Source of the DNA: Glaciihabitans sp.
Lineage (GTDB): Bacteria > Actinomycetota > Actinomycetes > Actinomycetales > Microbacteriaceae
Reading direction: 5' to 3'
Assembly (NCBI GenBank): GCA_025465535.1
Contig: JAODMY010000070.1
Span: 1 to 64,000 of the forward strand
DNA length: 64,000 nt
Below are positions 41,783 to 50,111 of this stretch, one piece after another. Numbering within the stretch: position 1 is the first letter of the stretch; each line of letters starts with the position of its first letter. The translations under genes were made by a program, and so were the position numbers. The notes under the pieces are model-generated. The model saw only the letters and a list, made by a program, of their open reading frames with translations. It had not been told where the DNA came from and did no database searches.

Positions 41783-42631
41783 GTGAATGACTTCGACCGG
41801 TACGGCTCCGATCCCTACGGTGCCGACGTGCTCGCGAACTTCTCCCGCCGGACCCCAACGGTGCAGCCGCGCATCGTCGAGGCGGATCGCGGTCTCGTCG
41901 TGGAAGAGGCCGCCACGGGATTCGTCGGTGCGGTTCTCGGGCTCGAGGGTCGGCTGATCCGGCTCGAGGATCGCCGGGGAAGCGTGAGGCTGTTCCCGAT
42001 CGGTCCCGGATTCCTGATCGACGGTGAGCCGGTCGCGCTTCGCGCTCCGAAGGTGGTGAAGGTGGCGGCGCGCACGGCATCCGGATCGTTCGCGGTCGAA
42101 CAGGATCGTGCGCGGGTCGCCCGTGCCAGCCGCATCTTCGTCGAGGGCCGACACGACGCCGAGCTGGTCGAACGCGTCTGGGGTGCTGACCTCCGTGTGG
42201 AGGGTGTCGTCGTTGAATATCTCGAGGGTGTCGACAACCTCGAGGAGGTTGTCCGTGATTTCGCGCCGGGGGATGGCAAGCGCATCGGCGTTCTTGTCGA
42301 TCACCTCGTTCCGGGGTCGAAGGAGAGCCGGATCGCGGATGCGGTGGCTCGCGGTCCGTTCGGGGACGGTGTGCTCGTGGTCGGACATCCATTCGTCGAC
42401 ATCTGGCAGGCGGTCAAGCCGTCGCGGGTTGGACTTCGAGAGTGGCCGGTCATCCCGCGCGACATCGAGTGGAAGCACGGAATCTGTGCGGCGCTCGGCT
42501 GGCCGCACGAGGACCAGGCGGATATCGCCAGGGCCTGGAAGCAGATCCTCGGCCGGGTCGACAGCTACGCCGACCTTGAGCCGCTGTTGCTCGGTCGGGT
42601 CGAACAACTGATCGACTTCGTCACGACTTAG
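41783..42631 (+). CDS. DUF3097 family protein (TOPRIM-like)
   Basis: A 282-residue protein of DUF3097, an actinobacterial family. It has a FVEGRHDAELVERVWGAD segment followed by GKRIGVLVDHLVPGSKESR, with E-G...D-x-D-like spacing that resembles a TOPRIM fold; nuclease or primase activity is an inference. C-terminal DIEWKHGICAALGWPHED is strongly conserved in the family. Starts at a GTG at 41783. It is 35 bp after the LysR gene on the same strand. No partner gene is visible. Confidence 0.85.
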   Translation: MNDFDRYGSDPYGADVLANFSRRTPTVQPRIVEADRGLVVEEAATGFVGAVLGLEGRLIRLEDRRGSVRLFPIGPGFLIDGEPVALRAPKVVKVAARTASGSFAVEQDRARVARASRIFVEGRHDAELVERVWGADLRVEGVVVEYLEGVDNLEEVVRDFAPGDGKRIGVLVDHLVPGSKESRIADAVARGPFGDGVLVVGHPFVDIWQAVKPSRVGLREWPVIPRDIEWKHGICAALGWPHEDQADIARAWKQILGRVDSYADLEPLLLGRVEQLIDFVTT

Positions 42632-42711
42632 CCGGCTGGGGGTCGACCCTGACCACGAAATCGGGGGATACCCCGATGGTGGTCCGTTGCCGAAGCGATG
42701 ACGCTTGAGTC

Positions 42712-42909
42712 ATGGCTGAACTCAGAAGACCCAAAACAGGAAGAGTCATCGCCGGCGTCTGCGCCGCAATCGCGGATCGCTTCGGAATCGGGCGAACCAC
42801 TGTGCGTGTCCTCGCGGTGATCTCGTGCATTTTGCCCGGACCGCAGTTCGTTCTCTACCTGATCCTCTGGATCGCGATCCCGGCAGAGGTCACCGAAGTC
42901 GCTGCGTGA
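42712..42909 (+). CDS. PspC domain protein
   Basis: A 65-residue protein carrying a single PspC domain: LRRPKTGRVIAGVCAAIADRFGIGRTTVRVLAVISCILPGPQFVLYLILWIAIPAE. Two hydrophobic segments make it an integral membrane protein; the N-terminal Arg-rich part faces the cytoplasm. PspC domains occur in phage-shock and envelope-stress proteins. ATG with no strong Shine-Dalgarno. It lies alone between DUF3097 and CorA. Confidence 0.9.
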   Translation: MAELRRPKTGRVIAGVCAAIADRFGIGRTTVRVLAVISCILPGPQFVLYLILWIAIPAEVTEVAA

Positions 42910-42930
42910 TGTGGTCGGCGAGCACGCCCG

Positions 42931-43950
42931 CTAGATCCAGCCGACCTTCTTGAAGACCGTGTACAGCACGACGCCGAGCGCGAGCATGAGCGTGAGCGCG
43001 AACGGATAGCCGAGCGGCCAGCTGAGTTCCGGCATGTTCTTGAAGTTCATGCCGTAGATGCCGGCAACCAGCGTCGGCGCGAACAGGATGGCCGCCCAGG
43101 ACGAGATGCGCTTGGCCTGGTCCGCCTGTCGGAGGCTCGCTTCGGTCAGCGCCTTGGTCTCATCGTTCTGTCGCTGGCCGACCAGGGTCGCGTGCACCAT
43201 CAGCGCGTTCTGCAACAGTGTGCGGAAGCCGTCGACGCGCTCGACGAGAGCAAGGACGTGGTCCTCGACGTCTCGCAGGTCGCGGTGCAGCTCGAGGGTG
43301 CGCGGGTCATCGCTCGTGATGCGCTCGCGAAGCAGGGCGAGCATCCCGATGAGGGGCTGGGTCGCGCGCTGGAACGCAATGACCTCGCGCGAGAGCTCGT
43401 AGATTCGGCGGGAGACGTTCGCGTCTTCGCTGAAGAGCTGGTCTTCGATCTCGTCGATGTCGTTCTCGACGCCGCTCACCACGGGGGCATATTCGTCCAC
43501 GACCTGGTCGAGTACCGCGTACATGATGGCCAGCGGCCCGAGGTTCAGCAGCTCGGGATTCGACTCGAGCCGCTTGCGAACTCGCCCGAGATCGGGGGAT
43601 TCCGCGTTGCGGATCGTGATCGCAAAGTCGGCTCCGATGAACATGTGAACCTCACCGAATTCCACCTCCTCCGACGCGTCGAGGTAGCGAGCGGGACGAA
43701 GCACGATGAACTGGATGTCGCCGTAACGCTCAAGCTTCGGGCGCTGGTGGCGCTCGAGGGTGTCTTCGACGGCAAGGTGGTGGAGGTTGAACTCGTCGGC
43801 AACCGACTTGACCTCTTCCGGCGTCGGGCGATACATCCCGATCCACGCCATCCCGTGACGCTCGCGCAACCGTTCGAAGGTCTCATCGAGGTTTTCGGGA
43901 TTCGCGGTCCGCACGCCATTGACATAGATCGCGTTGTCGATGATCGGCAT
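42931..43950 (-). CDS. corA: CorA-family Mg2+/divalent metal transporter
   Basis: A 339-residue CorA transporter. The cytoplasmic funnel (MPIIDNAIYVNGVRT to residue 270) precedes two membrane helices with the GMN selectivity signature in IYGMNFKNMPEL and a short positively charged end (FKKVGW). This is the pentameric magnesium uptake/efflux fold. ATG at 43950 (MPIIDN) is used; the track's extension to 44028 overlaps the divergent VIT gene. Mg2+, possibly Co2+ or Ni2+, is expected. Confidence 0.93.
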   Translation of the reverse strand: MPIIDNAIYVNGVRTANPENLDETFERLRERHGMAWIGMYRPTPEEVKSVADEFNLHHLAVEDTLERHQRPKLERYGDIQFIVLRPARYLDASEEVEFGEVHMFIGADFAITIRNAESPDLGRVRKRLESNPELLNLGPLAIMYAVLDQVVDEYAPVVSGVENDIDEIEDQLFSEDANVSRRIYELSREVIAFQRATQPLIGMLALLRERITSDDPRTLELHRDLRDVEDHVLALVERVDGFRTLLQNALMVHATLVGQRQNDETKALTEASLRQADQAKRISSWAAILFAPTLVAGIYGMNFKNMPELSWPLGYPFALTLMLALGVVLYTVFKKVGWI

Positions 43951-44002
43951 GTGCCAAGTCTGGCTTACGAAGCTGTGCTCGCGAAGATGGCACACTGGAC
44001 GG

Positions 44003-45112
44003 GTGAACCCCGTTGCCGCACCGAACACCCGAACGATCAGGCGGTGGCGACAGTATCTTGCGGCCGAGCGCGCGGAGGCGACCGTCTACCGCCAGCTCGC
44101 AAAGCGTCGTCACGGCGAGGAACAAGAGATCCTGCTGGCGCTCGCCGATGCCGAGGGACGACACGAAGCCCACTGGCTCGATCTGCTCGGTGATAACGTC
44201 GGCCGTCCGCGCAAGAGCGATCTGCGCACCCGGTTCCTGATCCTGCTCGCCCGGGCGTTCGGGTCCGTGTTCGTGCTCGCCCTCGCCCAGCGTGCCGAGG
44301 GCCGCTCGCCCTACGAGGACGATGAGGATGCGACCAGCGCGATGGCAGCGGACGAAGCCATCCACGAGGAGGTCGTCCGCGGGCTTGCCGCCCGCGGCCG
44401 CAACCGACTGAGCGGCACCTTCCGAGCTGCCGTGTTCGGGGCCAACGACGGTCTCGTGAGTAACCTGTCGCTCATCCTCGGTGTCACAGCCGCCAACATT
44501 CCGCCCGGAGCAGTTCTTGCGACGGGGATCGCGGGCCTCCTGGCCGGCGCGTTGTCGATGGGTGCTGGGGAGTTCGTGTCCGTGCACTCGCAGCGCGAAC
44601 TGCTCGAGGCATCCTCTCCCAATCCCGACGCCGAGAGAGCTGTGTCGAAACTCGATGTCGACGCCAACGAACTCGAGCTCGTCTATCGCGCTCGTGGAAT
44701 GAGCAAAGAGGAGGCCGCTGCACACGCCTCCGAGGTTCTCACCGCGAACAGCGTCAGTGCCGCAAGAACGAAGCCGACGATCAAGCCGAGAATATTCGAC
44801 GCGGGTGTCACCCCACCGGACGCGCACGAGGCGATCGGCACCGGATTCGGTGCCGCGGCCTCCAGCTTTTGTTTCTTCGCAAGCGGGGCGGTGGTCCCCC
44901 TGATTCCGTACTTCTTCGGGTTGCAGGGGATCGTCGCCGGCCTCGTCGCCGCCGGTCTCGTCGGTCTCGCACTGCTCGGCACGGGATCGATCGTCGGCCT
45001 GCTTTCGGGTGGCTCGCCACTGCGGCGGGCGCTTCGCCAACTGGTCATCGGGTATGGCGCCGCCGGGGCCACCTACCTCCTCGGACTCCTGTTCGGCGCG
45101 GCGGGCGCGTAG
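44003..45112 (+). CDS. Ferritin-like/VIT1 (CCC1) fusion, iron/manganese transporter
   Basis: A 369-residue protein. The N-terminal ~130 residues are helical and rubrerythrin/ferritin-like (WRQYLAAERAEATVYRQLAKRRHGEEQEILLALADAEGRHEAHW: E...E-x-x-H spacing for a diiron site). The rest is a VIT1/CCC1 transporter: GTFRAAVFGANDGLVSNLSLILGV, GALSMGAGEFVSVHSQREL and C-terminal helices. MbfA-type fusions of this kind export iron or manganese. The GTG at 44003 is used. Stop is almost adjacent to the MpaB-like gene, so they are likely co-transcribed. Confidence 0.9.
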   Translation: MNPVAAPNTRTIRRWRQYLAAERAEATVYRQLAKRRHGEEQEILLALADAEGRHEAHWLDLLGDNVGRPRKSDLRTRFLILLARAFGSVFVLALAQRAEGRSPYEDDEDATSAMAADEAIHEEVVRGLAARGRNRLSGTFRAAVFGANDGLVSNLSLILGVTAANIPPGAVLATGIAGLLAGALSMGAGEFVSVHSQRELLEASSPNPDAERAVSKLDVDANELELVYRARGMSKEEAAAHASEVLTANSVSAARTKPTIKPRIFDAGVTPPDAHEAIGTGFGAAASSFCFFASGAVVPLIPYFFGLQGIVAGLVAAGLVGLALLGTGSIVGLLSGGSPLRRALRQLVIGYGAAGATYLLGLLFGAAGA

Positions 45113-45113
45113 C

Positions 45114-46046
45114 TTGCAGGCCAGCAGCGCGTCGCCCAGTGACCGGTCGAGGCCGCCCGGGTTCCGCGCGCGCTGGCGGGCCACGCTGCTCGACATGCTC
45201 TCCGGGGCACCCGACGGGATACCCGACTGGGTCAAGGCGCTGGCCGAAGGCGAGGACGAAGGATATTTCGGGCCTGGATCCGCGGTCTGGGCGGTACACG
45301 GCGGCATCCCGGTGCTGGTCGCTGGGATGCGCGCCCTGCTGCTCCAGACGCTGCATCCGGGCGCGATGGCCGGTGTGCACGACTGGTCGCGCTATCGCGA
45401 GGATCCGCTCGGCCGATTGAACGGGACCGTCCGCTGGGTTCTCACGACGAGTTTCGGTGATCGCGCGCAGGCCGAGGCGGCCTGCGGATTCGTCGGCAAC
45501 CTGCACGTCAAGGTGCGGGGGAGTTACGCAACGGCTCACGGTGAGCAGGCCTATTCCGCGAACGATCCCGCGCTGCTCAGCTGGGTGCACGTCGCCTTCG
45601 CCGACTCCTTTCTGCGCTGCCAGGAGACCTGGGGCGGACCGACGCCGGGTGGATCCGATGCGTACGTCGCGGAGTGGGCGGCGGCGGGCGATCTCATGGG
45701 AGTCGGCAATCCACCACGGTCGGAGAACGAGCTGCGCGATCAGCTGGCAGCCTTCGGGCCCGAGCTCCAGACGAACGAGCGGGTGAAGGATGCCGTGCGC
45801 TTCATCCGCAGGCCGCCGCTCGGAAGGTCGACCGGCATCGGCTACCGCATCCTCTTCGCCGGGGCGGTGGCCACGATTCCGCTGGAGTACCGACGGATGC
45901 TCGGCGTCCGTCGAGCCTGGTGGCCCGCGATCACGGTCACCCGCTGGACTCTCGTGCTGCTGCGCAGGTTGCTCGGCAGGCCATCGTCGAGCGAGATCTA
46001 CGCCCACAAACGCATCGCCGCACTCGAAGCGGCGCGCGGTGCCTGA
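45114..46046 (+). CDS. MpaB-like (DUF2236) heme oxygenase
   Basis: A 310-residue DUF2236/MpaB family protein, a group of heme-b-binding oxygenases that cleave hydrocarbon side chains (for example of rubber and in mycophenolate biosynthesis). Landmarks: GSAVWAVHGGIPVLVAGMRALLLQTLHPGAMAGVHDWSRYREDP, SYATAHGEQAYSANDPALLSWVHVAFADSFL, and the terminal IPLEYRRMLGVRRAWW. The conserved His residues in LHP and WVH are in place as expected for heme binding. Start is a TTG one base after the VIT stop; no good ATG exists. Stop overlaps the flavoprotein gene by eight bases. Confidence 0.83.
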   Translation: MQASSASPSDRSRPPGFRARWRATLLDMLSGAPDGIPDWVKALAEGEDEGYFGPGSAVWAVHGGIPVLVAGMRALLLQTLHPGAMAGVHDWSRYREDPLGRLNGTVRWVLTTSFGDRAQAEAACGFVGNLHVKVRGSYATAHGEQAYSANDPALLSWVHVAFADSFLRCQETWGGPTPGGSDAYVAEWAAAGDLMGVGNPPRSENELRDQLAAFGPELQTNERVKDAVRFIRRPPLGRSTGIGYRILFAGAVATIPLEYRRMLGVRRAWWPAITVTRWTLVLLRRLLGRPSSSEIYAHKRIAALEAARGA

Positions 46047-47502
46047 GGGCCAGCGCAGAACTGCCGGCACTGACGCCATTGTGGTCGGTGCCGGTCCGAA
46101 CGGGCTGGCCGCCGCAGTCACCCTTGCGCGCGCGGGGCTTGCCGTGACCCTGTACGAACGGGCCGCAACCATCGGCGGCGGTGCTCGCACCGCCGAACTC
46201 ACGCTGCCCGGCTTCCTGCACGACGTGTGTTCCGCCGTGCATCCGATGGCGCTCGCGTCCCCGTTCTTCCGCGCGTTCGGGATGGCGGAGCGGATCGAAC
46301 TTCGGGTCCCGGAGATCTCGTACGCGCATCCACTCGACGGAGGCGGAGCCGGTGTCGCCTATCGCGACCTCGAGCGAACCGTCGAGGGACTCGGCACCGA
46401 CGGTTCGGCCTGGCGCGGACTCCTGCGCGTGCTCGCAGACCACGCGGTGGAGCTCGGCGAGGTCACGGGTTCGACGCTCGTGCGCCTGCCGCGGCATCCG
46501 CTCGTGCTTGCGACGCTCGGGCTGCGCGCCCTCGAGCAGGGTGGTGCAGCCTGGAATGCGCGCTTCCGGAACGACGCCGCGCCAGCCATGCTGACCGGCG
46601 TGATCGCCCACGCCAATCGACTCCTGCCGGACGTCGCCTCCGCGGCTGCGGGACTCGTGCTCGCGGCGCACGCGCACGCCGGCGGCTGGCCGATCCCGAT
46701 CGGCGGAAGCCAGTCGGTCATGAACGCGCTCGCCGCGGACTTCGTCGCCCACGGCGGGGTCATCGAGACGAGCACCGACGTCACCTCCCTCGCGGACCTT
46801 CCCCGCGCGAAGGCCGTGCTCCTGGACCTCTCCCCTCGCGCATTCCTGCGGCTAGCGGGAGGGACGCTGCCGGATCGCTACGCCCGCCGCCTCGGCCGAT
46901 TCCGCTACGGCAACGCGGTTGCCAAGGTCGACTTCGCGCTCGACGGGCCGGTTCCGTGGCAGAACTCGCAGCTATCTGCCGCGCCGACCCTGCACCTCGG
47001 CGGAACGCGCGCGGAAATCGTCGCTTCAGAGCGCGAGGTCGGCGTGGGGCGCACGCCAGCGTCGCCCTACGTTCTCGTCTCGCAACCGTCGATCCTCGAC
47101 ACCACCCGGGCTCCCGCTGGCAAGCACGTGCTCTGGGCGTACACGCACGTGCCAGGCGGCTCGACCGAGGATCGCAGCGACGCGATCACGAGCCAGATCG
47201 AGCGATTCGCCCCGGGGTTTCGGGATCGCGTTCTCGCATCCCGTTCGTCAAGCGCGGCCGGGGTCGAGGCCTACAACCCGAACTACGTCGGCGGCGATAT
47301 TTCCTCGGGGGACGTATCGTTTCCGCAGCTGGTCTCGCGGCCGACGGTCTTCGATCCGTGGCGCACACCGATCGACGGCGTCTACCTGTGCTCCGGTTCT
47401 ACTGCACCGGGACCCGGCGTGCACGGGATGGGCGGACTGAACGCGGCGAGGCGAGCGCTCGCCCGCCAGTTCGGAATCACCGAGTTGCCGAAGCTGAATT
47501 AG
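46039..47502 (+). CDS. Phytoene dehydrogenase-like FAD-dependent oxidoreductase
   Basis: A 487-residue flavoprotein related to CrtI/amine oxidases. The N-terminal dinucleotide-binding fold DAIVVGAGPNGLAAAVTLARAGLAVTLYERAATIGGGARTAELTLPGFLHD is classic; C-terminal FAD contact GVYLCSGSTAPGPGVHGMGGLNAARRAL closes the domain. Starts with GTG at 46039, inside the end of the MpaB-like gene (eight-base overlap). It is probably co-transcribed with VIT and MpaB. Substrate unknown; carotenoid or hydrocarbon oxidation is an inference. Confidence 0.87.
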   Translation: MPEGQRRTAGTDAIVVGAGPNGLAAAVTLARAGLAVTLYERAATIGGGARTAELTLPGFLHDVCSAVHPMALASPFFRAFGMAERIELRVPEISYAHPLDGGGAGVAYRDLERTVEGLGTDGSAWRGLLRVLADHAVELGEVTGSTLVRLPRHPLVLATLGLRALEQGGAAWNARFRNDAAPAMLTGVIAHANRLLPDVASAAAGLVLAAHAHAGGWPIPIGGSQSVMNALAADFVAHGGVIETSTDVTSLADLPRAKAVLLDLSPRAFLRLAGGTLPDRYARRLGRFRYGNAVAKVDFALDGPVPWQNSQLSAAPTLHLGGTRAEIVASEREVGVGRTPASPYVLVSQPSILDTTRAPAGKHVLWAYTHVPGGSTEDRSDAITSQIERFAPGFRDRVLASRSSSAAGVEAYNPNYVGGDISSGDVSFPQLVSRPTVFDPWRTPIDGVYLCSGSTAPGPGVHGMGGLNAARRALARQFGITELPKLN

Positions 47503-47513
47503 CCGACGAGCAG

Positions 47514-47855
47514 CTACTTCTTCGTGGCCGGCTTCTTGTCGGGCTCGACGATGGACTGCGGCGGCTCGTTGATGAACTGCAGCCCCTGCGCCGAATTCGC
47601 CGACAGCGTGAGCAACTCGAGCCACTCCCGATTGATCGTCGGCGGCTTACTTCCGTAGAACTTGAAGTAGAGCGGAATCGCGGCGTCGATCCAGATCGCG
47701 CTGCGTCCCTCGCCCTGGCTCGGGTCTTCCTTCCAGGTGAAGAAGAAGCTCTCCCGCCGACGCAGCTTTGCGCCGATGACGAGTTGGAGATGCGCCATGT
47801 CGCGATCGTCGAACACGATCTCCATACCCGAGTCCCCATAAAGGATCTTGCCCAT
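47514..47855 (-). CDS. DUF7882-like small protein (often misnamed ATP-dependent DNA ligase)
   Basis: A 113-residue protein: MGKILYGDSGMEIVFDDRDMAHLQLVIGAKLRRRESFFFTWKED near the start and IPLYFKFYGSKPPTINREWLELLTLSA. This short family is repeated many times in Microbacteriaceae genomes and is often labelled DNA ligase without catalytic residues. Its role is unknown. ATG at 47855 is chosen; the track's start at 47903 lacks homology. Strongly biased GC3 supports coding. Confidence 0.8.
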   Translation of the reverse strand: MGKILYGDSGMEIVFDDRDMAHLQLVIGAKLRRRESFFFTWKEDPSQGEGRSAIWIDAAIPLYFKFYGSKPPTINREWLELLTLSANSAQGLQFINEPPQSIVEPDKKPATKK

Positions 47856-47924
47856 GACCTCACCCGTCCGATCTCTGCGCATCCGAGTTATTCGGACTAA
47901 CAATAGATCACGACGCGACGGAGG

Positions 47925-47978
47925 TCACGACGAGAGGCCGGGTCGCGACGAGAGGCCGGTTCGCGACGAGAGGATGAG
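47925..47978. repeat. Three tandem 18-bp repeats
   Basis: TCACGACGAGAGGCCGGG, TCGCGACGAGAGGCCGGT and TCGCGACGAGAGGATGAG follow one another, each within a few changes, in the 131-bp gap between the DUF7882-like gene and the small 67-residue gene. The unit does not resemble the other repeat families in the window. Confidence 0.85.
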
Positions 47979-47986
47979 GCGCGGTC

Positions 47987-48190
47987 TTAGGAGAAGCGGA
48001 CCATCTGGACGGCGCGATCCCAGGACAGCGACTGTCCTATCTCGACGGCGTGGCTCACGGAGTCTCCACTCAACGCGACATAGACGTTGCCGACTTTGTG
48101 AACAAATCCCAGGGTTTCGCGATCGGACAGCACACTGTACACATCGTCGGCGACCAGTGCGATGGTCGGTTCGCGGGTGAGAATAGCCAT
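47987..48190 (-). CDS. Small hypothetical protein
   Basis: A 67-residue protein (MAILTREPTIALVADDVYSVLSDRETLGFVHKVGNVYVALSGD ...) with a good Shine-Dalgarno, GGAGGG, at nine bases from the ATG. It is alternating alpha/beta, soluble and acidic-neutral. Short proteins of this shape often accompany DUF7882 genes in Microbacteriaceae. The coding call is moderately supported by the RBS and the codon bias. Function unknown. The 170-bp upstream gap has a short CCCC-GATT-GGGG hairpin and no gene. Confidence 0.7.
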   Translation of the reverse strand: MAILTREPTIALVADDVYSVLSDRETLGFVHKVGNVYVALSGDSVSHAVEIGQSLSWDRAVQMVRFS

Positions 48191-48361
48191 TTTCTTGCCC
48201 TCCGCGTTGAGGATTCCGATTGACTTTGGGAACGGCCCCGATTGGGGTGTTTTTCATTGAAACACGGAGCATGGGACACGGCAAGTAGTCAATTCGGTCG
48301 CGAGGTACCCCTTGACAAAATCGAGATTCTGATCGGGGTCGGAGGAAGCTTTCGGGGTCGG

Positions 48362-50068
48362 TCAGCTCCGGCGAAGGATCACCGCGGAGTGCCCGGTCAG
48401 TGTCATCGATTCCCTGTGCACGACGGTCGCGGGATCGGTCGACAGCAGGGTCTCGCCACCGACCGCGAGGTCGACGGATGCCGCACCAAAGTTGGCGATA
48501 ATCGTCACGCCCCCGCGGTCCAGGCGGAACCACCGCGCGTCGTCGTCGAAGCTGGCTGCGAGGCGCGCGAACCGCGGATCACTGAGCTCGGGAATCGCGC
48601 GCCGGAGCCGCGCAAGCTCGCGATAGAGCTCAAGTAGCCGGGCGTGGTCGCCCTCGGTGCTCTCCTGCCAATTCAACCGGGAGCGGCGGAAGGTCTCCGT
48701 GTCCTGGGGGTCTGGGACGACATCCGGATCCCAGCCCATCCGCTCGAATTCGGCGATGCGGCCCTCGGCCGTGGCGCGGCCGAGATCCTCCTCCGGGTGA
48801 GAGGTGAAGAACTGCCACGGCGTCGTCGCGGCCCACTCCTCGCCCATGAACAGCATGGGTGTGAACGGACCGGCGAGCGTCAGCACCGCGGCGATCGTGA
48901 GCTGGCCGAAGTCGAGCGACTCGGTGAGTCGATCGCCGGTTGCGCGGTTGCCGATCTGGTCGTGATCCTGGGCGAACGTGACCAGCCGCCAGGTCGGGAC
49001 CTGGCGGTCGATCGGATGCCCGTGGTCACGACCGCGGAACGACGAGTGCGTTCCGTCGTGGAAGAAGCCCCTCGTGGAGGTCTTGGCGAGGGCGCCGAGG
49101 GAAGCGAAGTCCTCGTAGTAGCCGGTCGTCTCGCCGGTCAGCGCGACATGGAGGCTGTGGTGATAGTCGTCGCTCCACTGCGCGGCGAGGCCGTATCCGC
49201 CGGCCTCGCGGGGCATGATCAGCTTCGGATCGTTGAGATCTGACTCGGCGATGAGAGTGAGCGGGCGACCGAGGTGCGCGCTGAGAGCATCCGTCTCCTC
49301 AGCCAACTCGCGCAGGATGTGCGTGGGCGATTCGTCGACCAGCGCGTGCACGGCATCCAGCCGCAGGCCGTCGACGTGGTAGTCGCGCAGCCACATCTCG
49401 GCGTTGTCGAGGATGTAGCGGCGCACGGCTGGCTCCGCGAGGTTGACCGACGAGCCCCAGGTGTTGGCGCTGGCTTCGGTGAGGTACGGGCCGAAACGGG
49501 GAAGGTAGTTGCCGCTCGGGCCGAGGTGGTTGTAGACCACGTCCTGCAGCACGGCGAGGCCGCGCGCGTGGCAGGCATCCACGAATCGCTGGTAGGCCGC
49601 GGGGCCGCCGTACCCCTCGTGGACCGTGTACCAAAGCACGCCGTCGTAGCCCCAGTTGTGCGTTCCGTTGAAGCCGTTGACGGGCAGCAGCTCGATGAAA
49701 TCGACGCCGAGCCCGACGAGATGATCGAGCTTGCCGATCGCGGCATCGAGCGTGCCGTCGGGCGTGAAGGTGCCGATGTGCAGCTCGTAGACGATGCCCC
49801 CGGCGAGCTGGCGCCCTGTCCAGTCGGAGTCGGTCCACCGGAATGCCGTCGGGTCAAAGGCCCGGCTTGCCGCGTGCACGCCGGCGGGCTGTCGGCGGGA
49901 GCGCGGATCGGGAACGGGTTCGGCGCCATCCAGCACGATCGAGTAGTCGGTGCCCGCCGGGAGGTCGGGCGCACGCCAGTGGCCGTCGCCCGCTGGCTCA
50001 AGGGGGATATCGCCGTCGGCGGTGCGGATCGCGACCGTACTCGCGAGGGGTGCCCAGATTTCGATCAT
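48362..50068 (-). CDS. treZ: Malto-oligosyltrehalose trehalohydrolase
   Basis: A 568-residue family-13 glycosyl hydrolase that releases trehalose from the maltooligosyl-trehalose made by TreY. N-terminal carbohydrate-binding-like domain ([15 protein letters not shown]) precedes the barrel; GH13 regions: [14 protein letters not shown] (I), [13 protein letters not shown] with catalytic Asp (II), LIAESDLND with Glu (III), [10 protein letters not shown] (IV). The ATG is the last of several in a chain of tandem start/stop signals described separately. Last gene of the glgX-treY-treZ operon. Confidence 0.95.
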   Translation of the reverse strand: MIEIWAPLASTVAIRTADGDIPLEPAGDGHWRAPDLPAGTDYSIVLDGAEPVPDPRSRRQPAGVHAASRAFDPTAFRWTDSDWTGRQLAGGIVYELHIGTFTPDGTLDAAIGKLDHLVGLGVDFIELLPVNGFNGTHNWGYDGVLWYTVHEGYGGPAAYQRFVDACHARGLAVLQDVVYNHLGPSGNYLPRFGPYLTEASANTWGSSVNLAEPAVRRYILDNAEMWLRDYHVDGLRLDAVHALVDESPTHILRELAEETDALSAHLGRPLTLIAESDLNDPKLIMPREAGGYGLAAQWSDDYHHSLHVALTGETTGYYEDFASLGALAKTSTRGFFHDGTHSSFRGRDHGHPIDRQVPTWRLVTFAQDHDQIGNRATGDRLTESLDFGQLTIAAVLTLAGPFTPMLFMGEEWAATTPWQFFTSHPEEDLGRATAEGRIAEFERMGWDPDVVPDPQDTETFRRSRLNWQESTEGDHARLLELYRELARLRRAIPELSDPRFARLAASFDDDARWFRLDRGGVTIIANFGAASVDLAVGGETLLSTDPATVVHRESMTLTGHSAVILRRS

Positions 50069-50111
50069 GCGGTCTCGATCATGCGGTCTCGATCATGCCG
50101 TGCCCGATCAT
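50066..50111 (-). other. Chained ATGA start/stop repeats at the treY-treZ junction
   Basis: On the minus strand ATG occurs at 50111, 50096, 50082 and 50068, spaced 15, 14 and 14 bases, each in an ATGATCG context. The treY stop (TGA) overlaps the 50111 ATG. That ATG opens a ten-codon frame whose stop overlaps the 50082 ATG; that opens MIETA, whose stop overlaps the treZ ATG at 50068. The ribosome could move from treY to treZ through two tiny ORFs. Confidence 0.85.
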
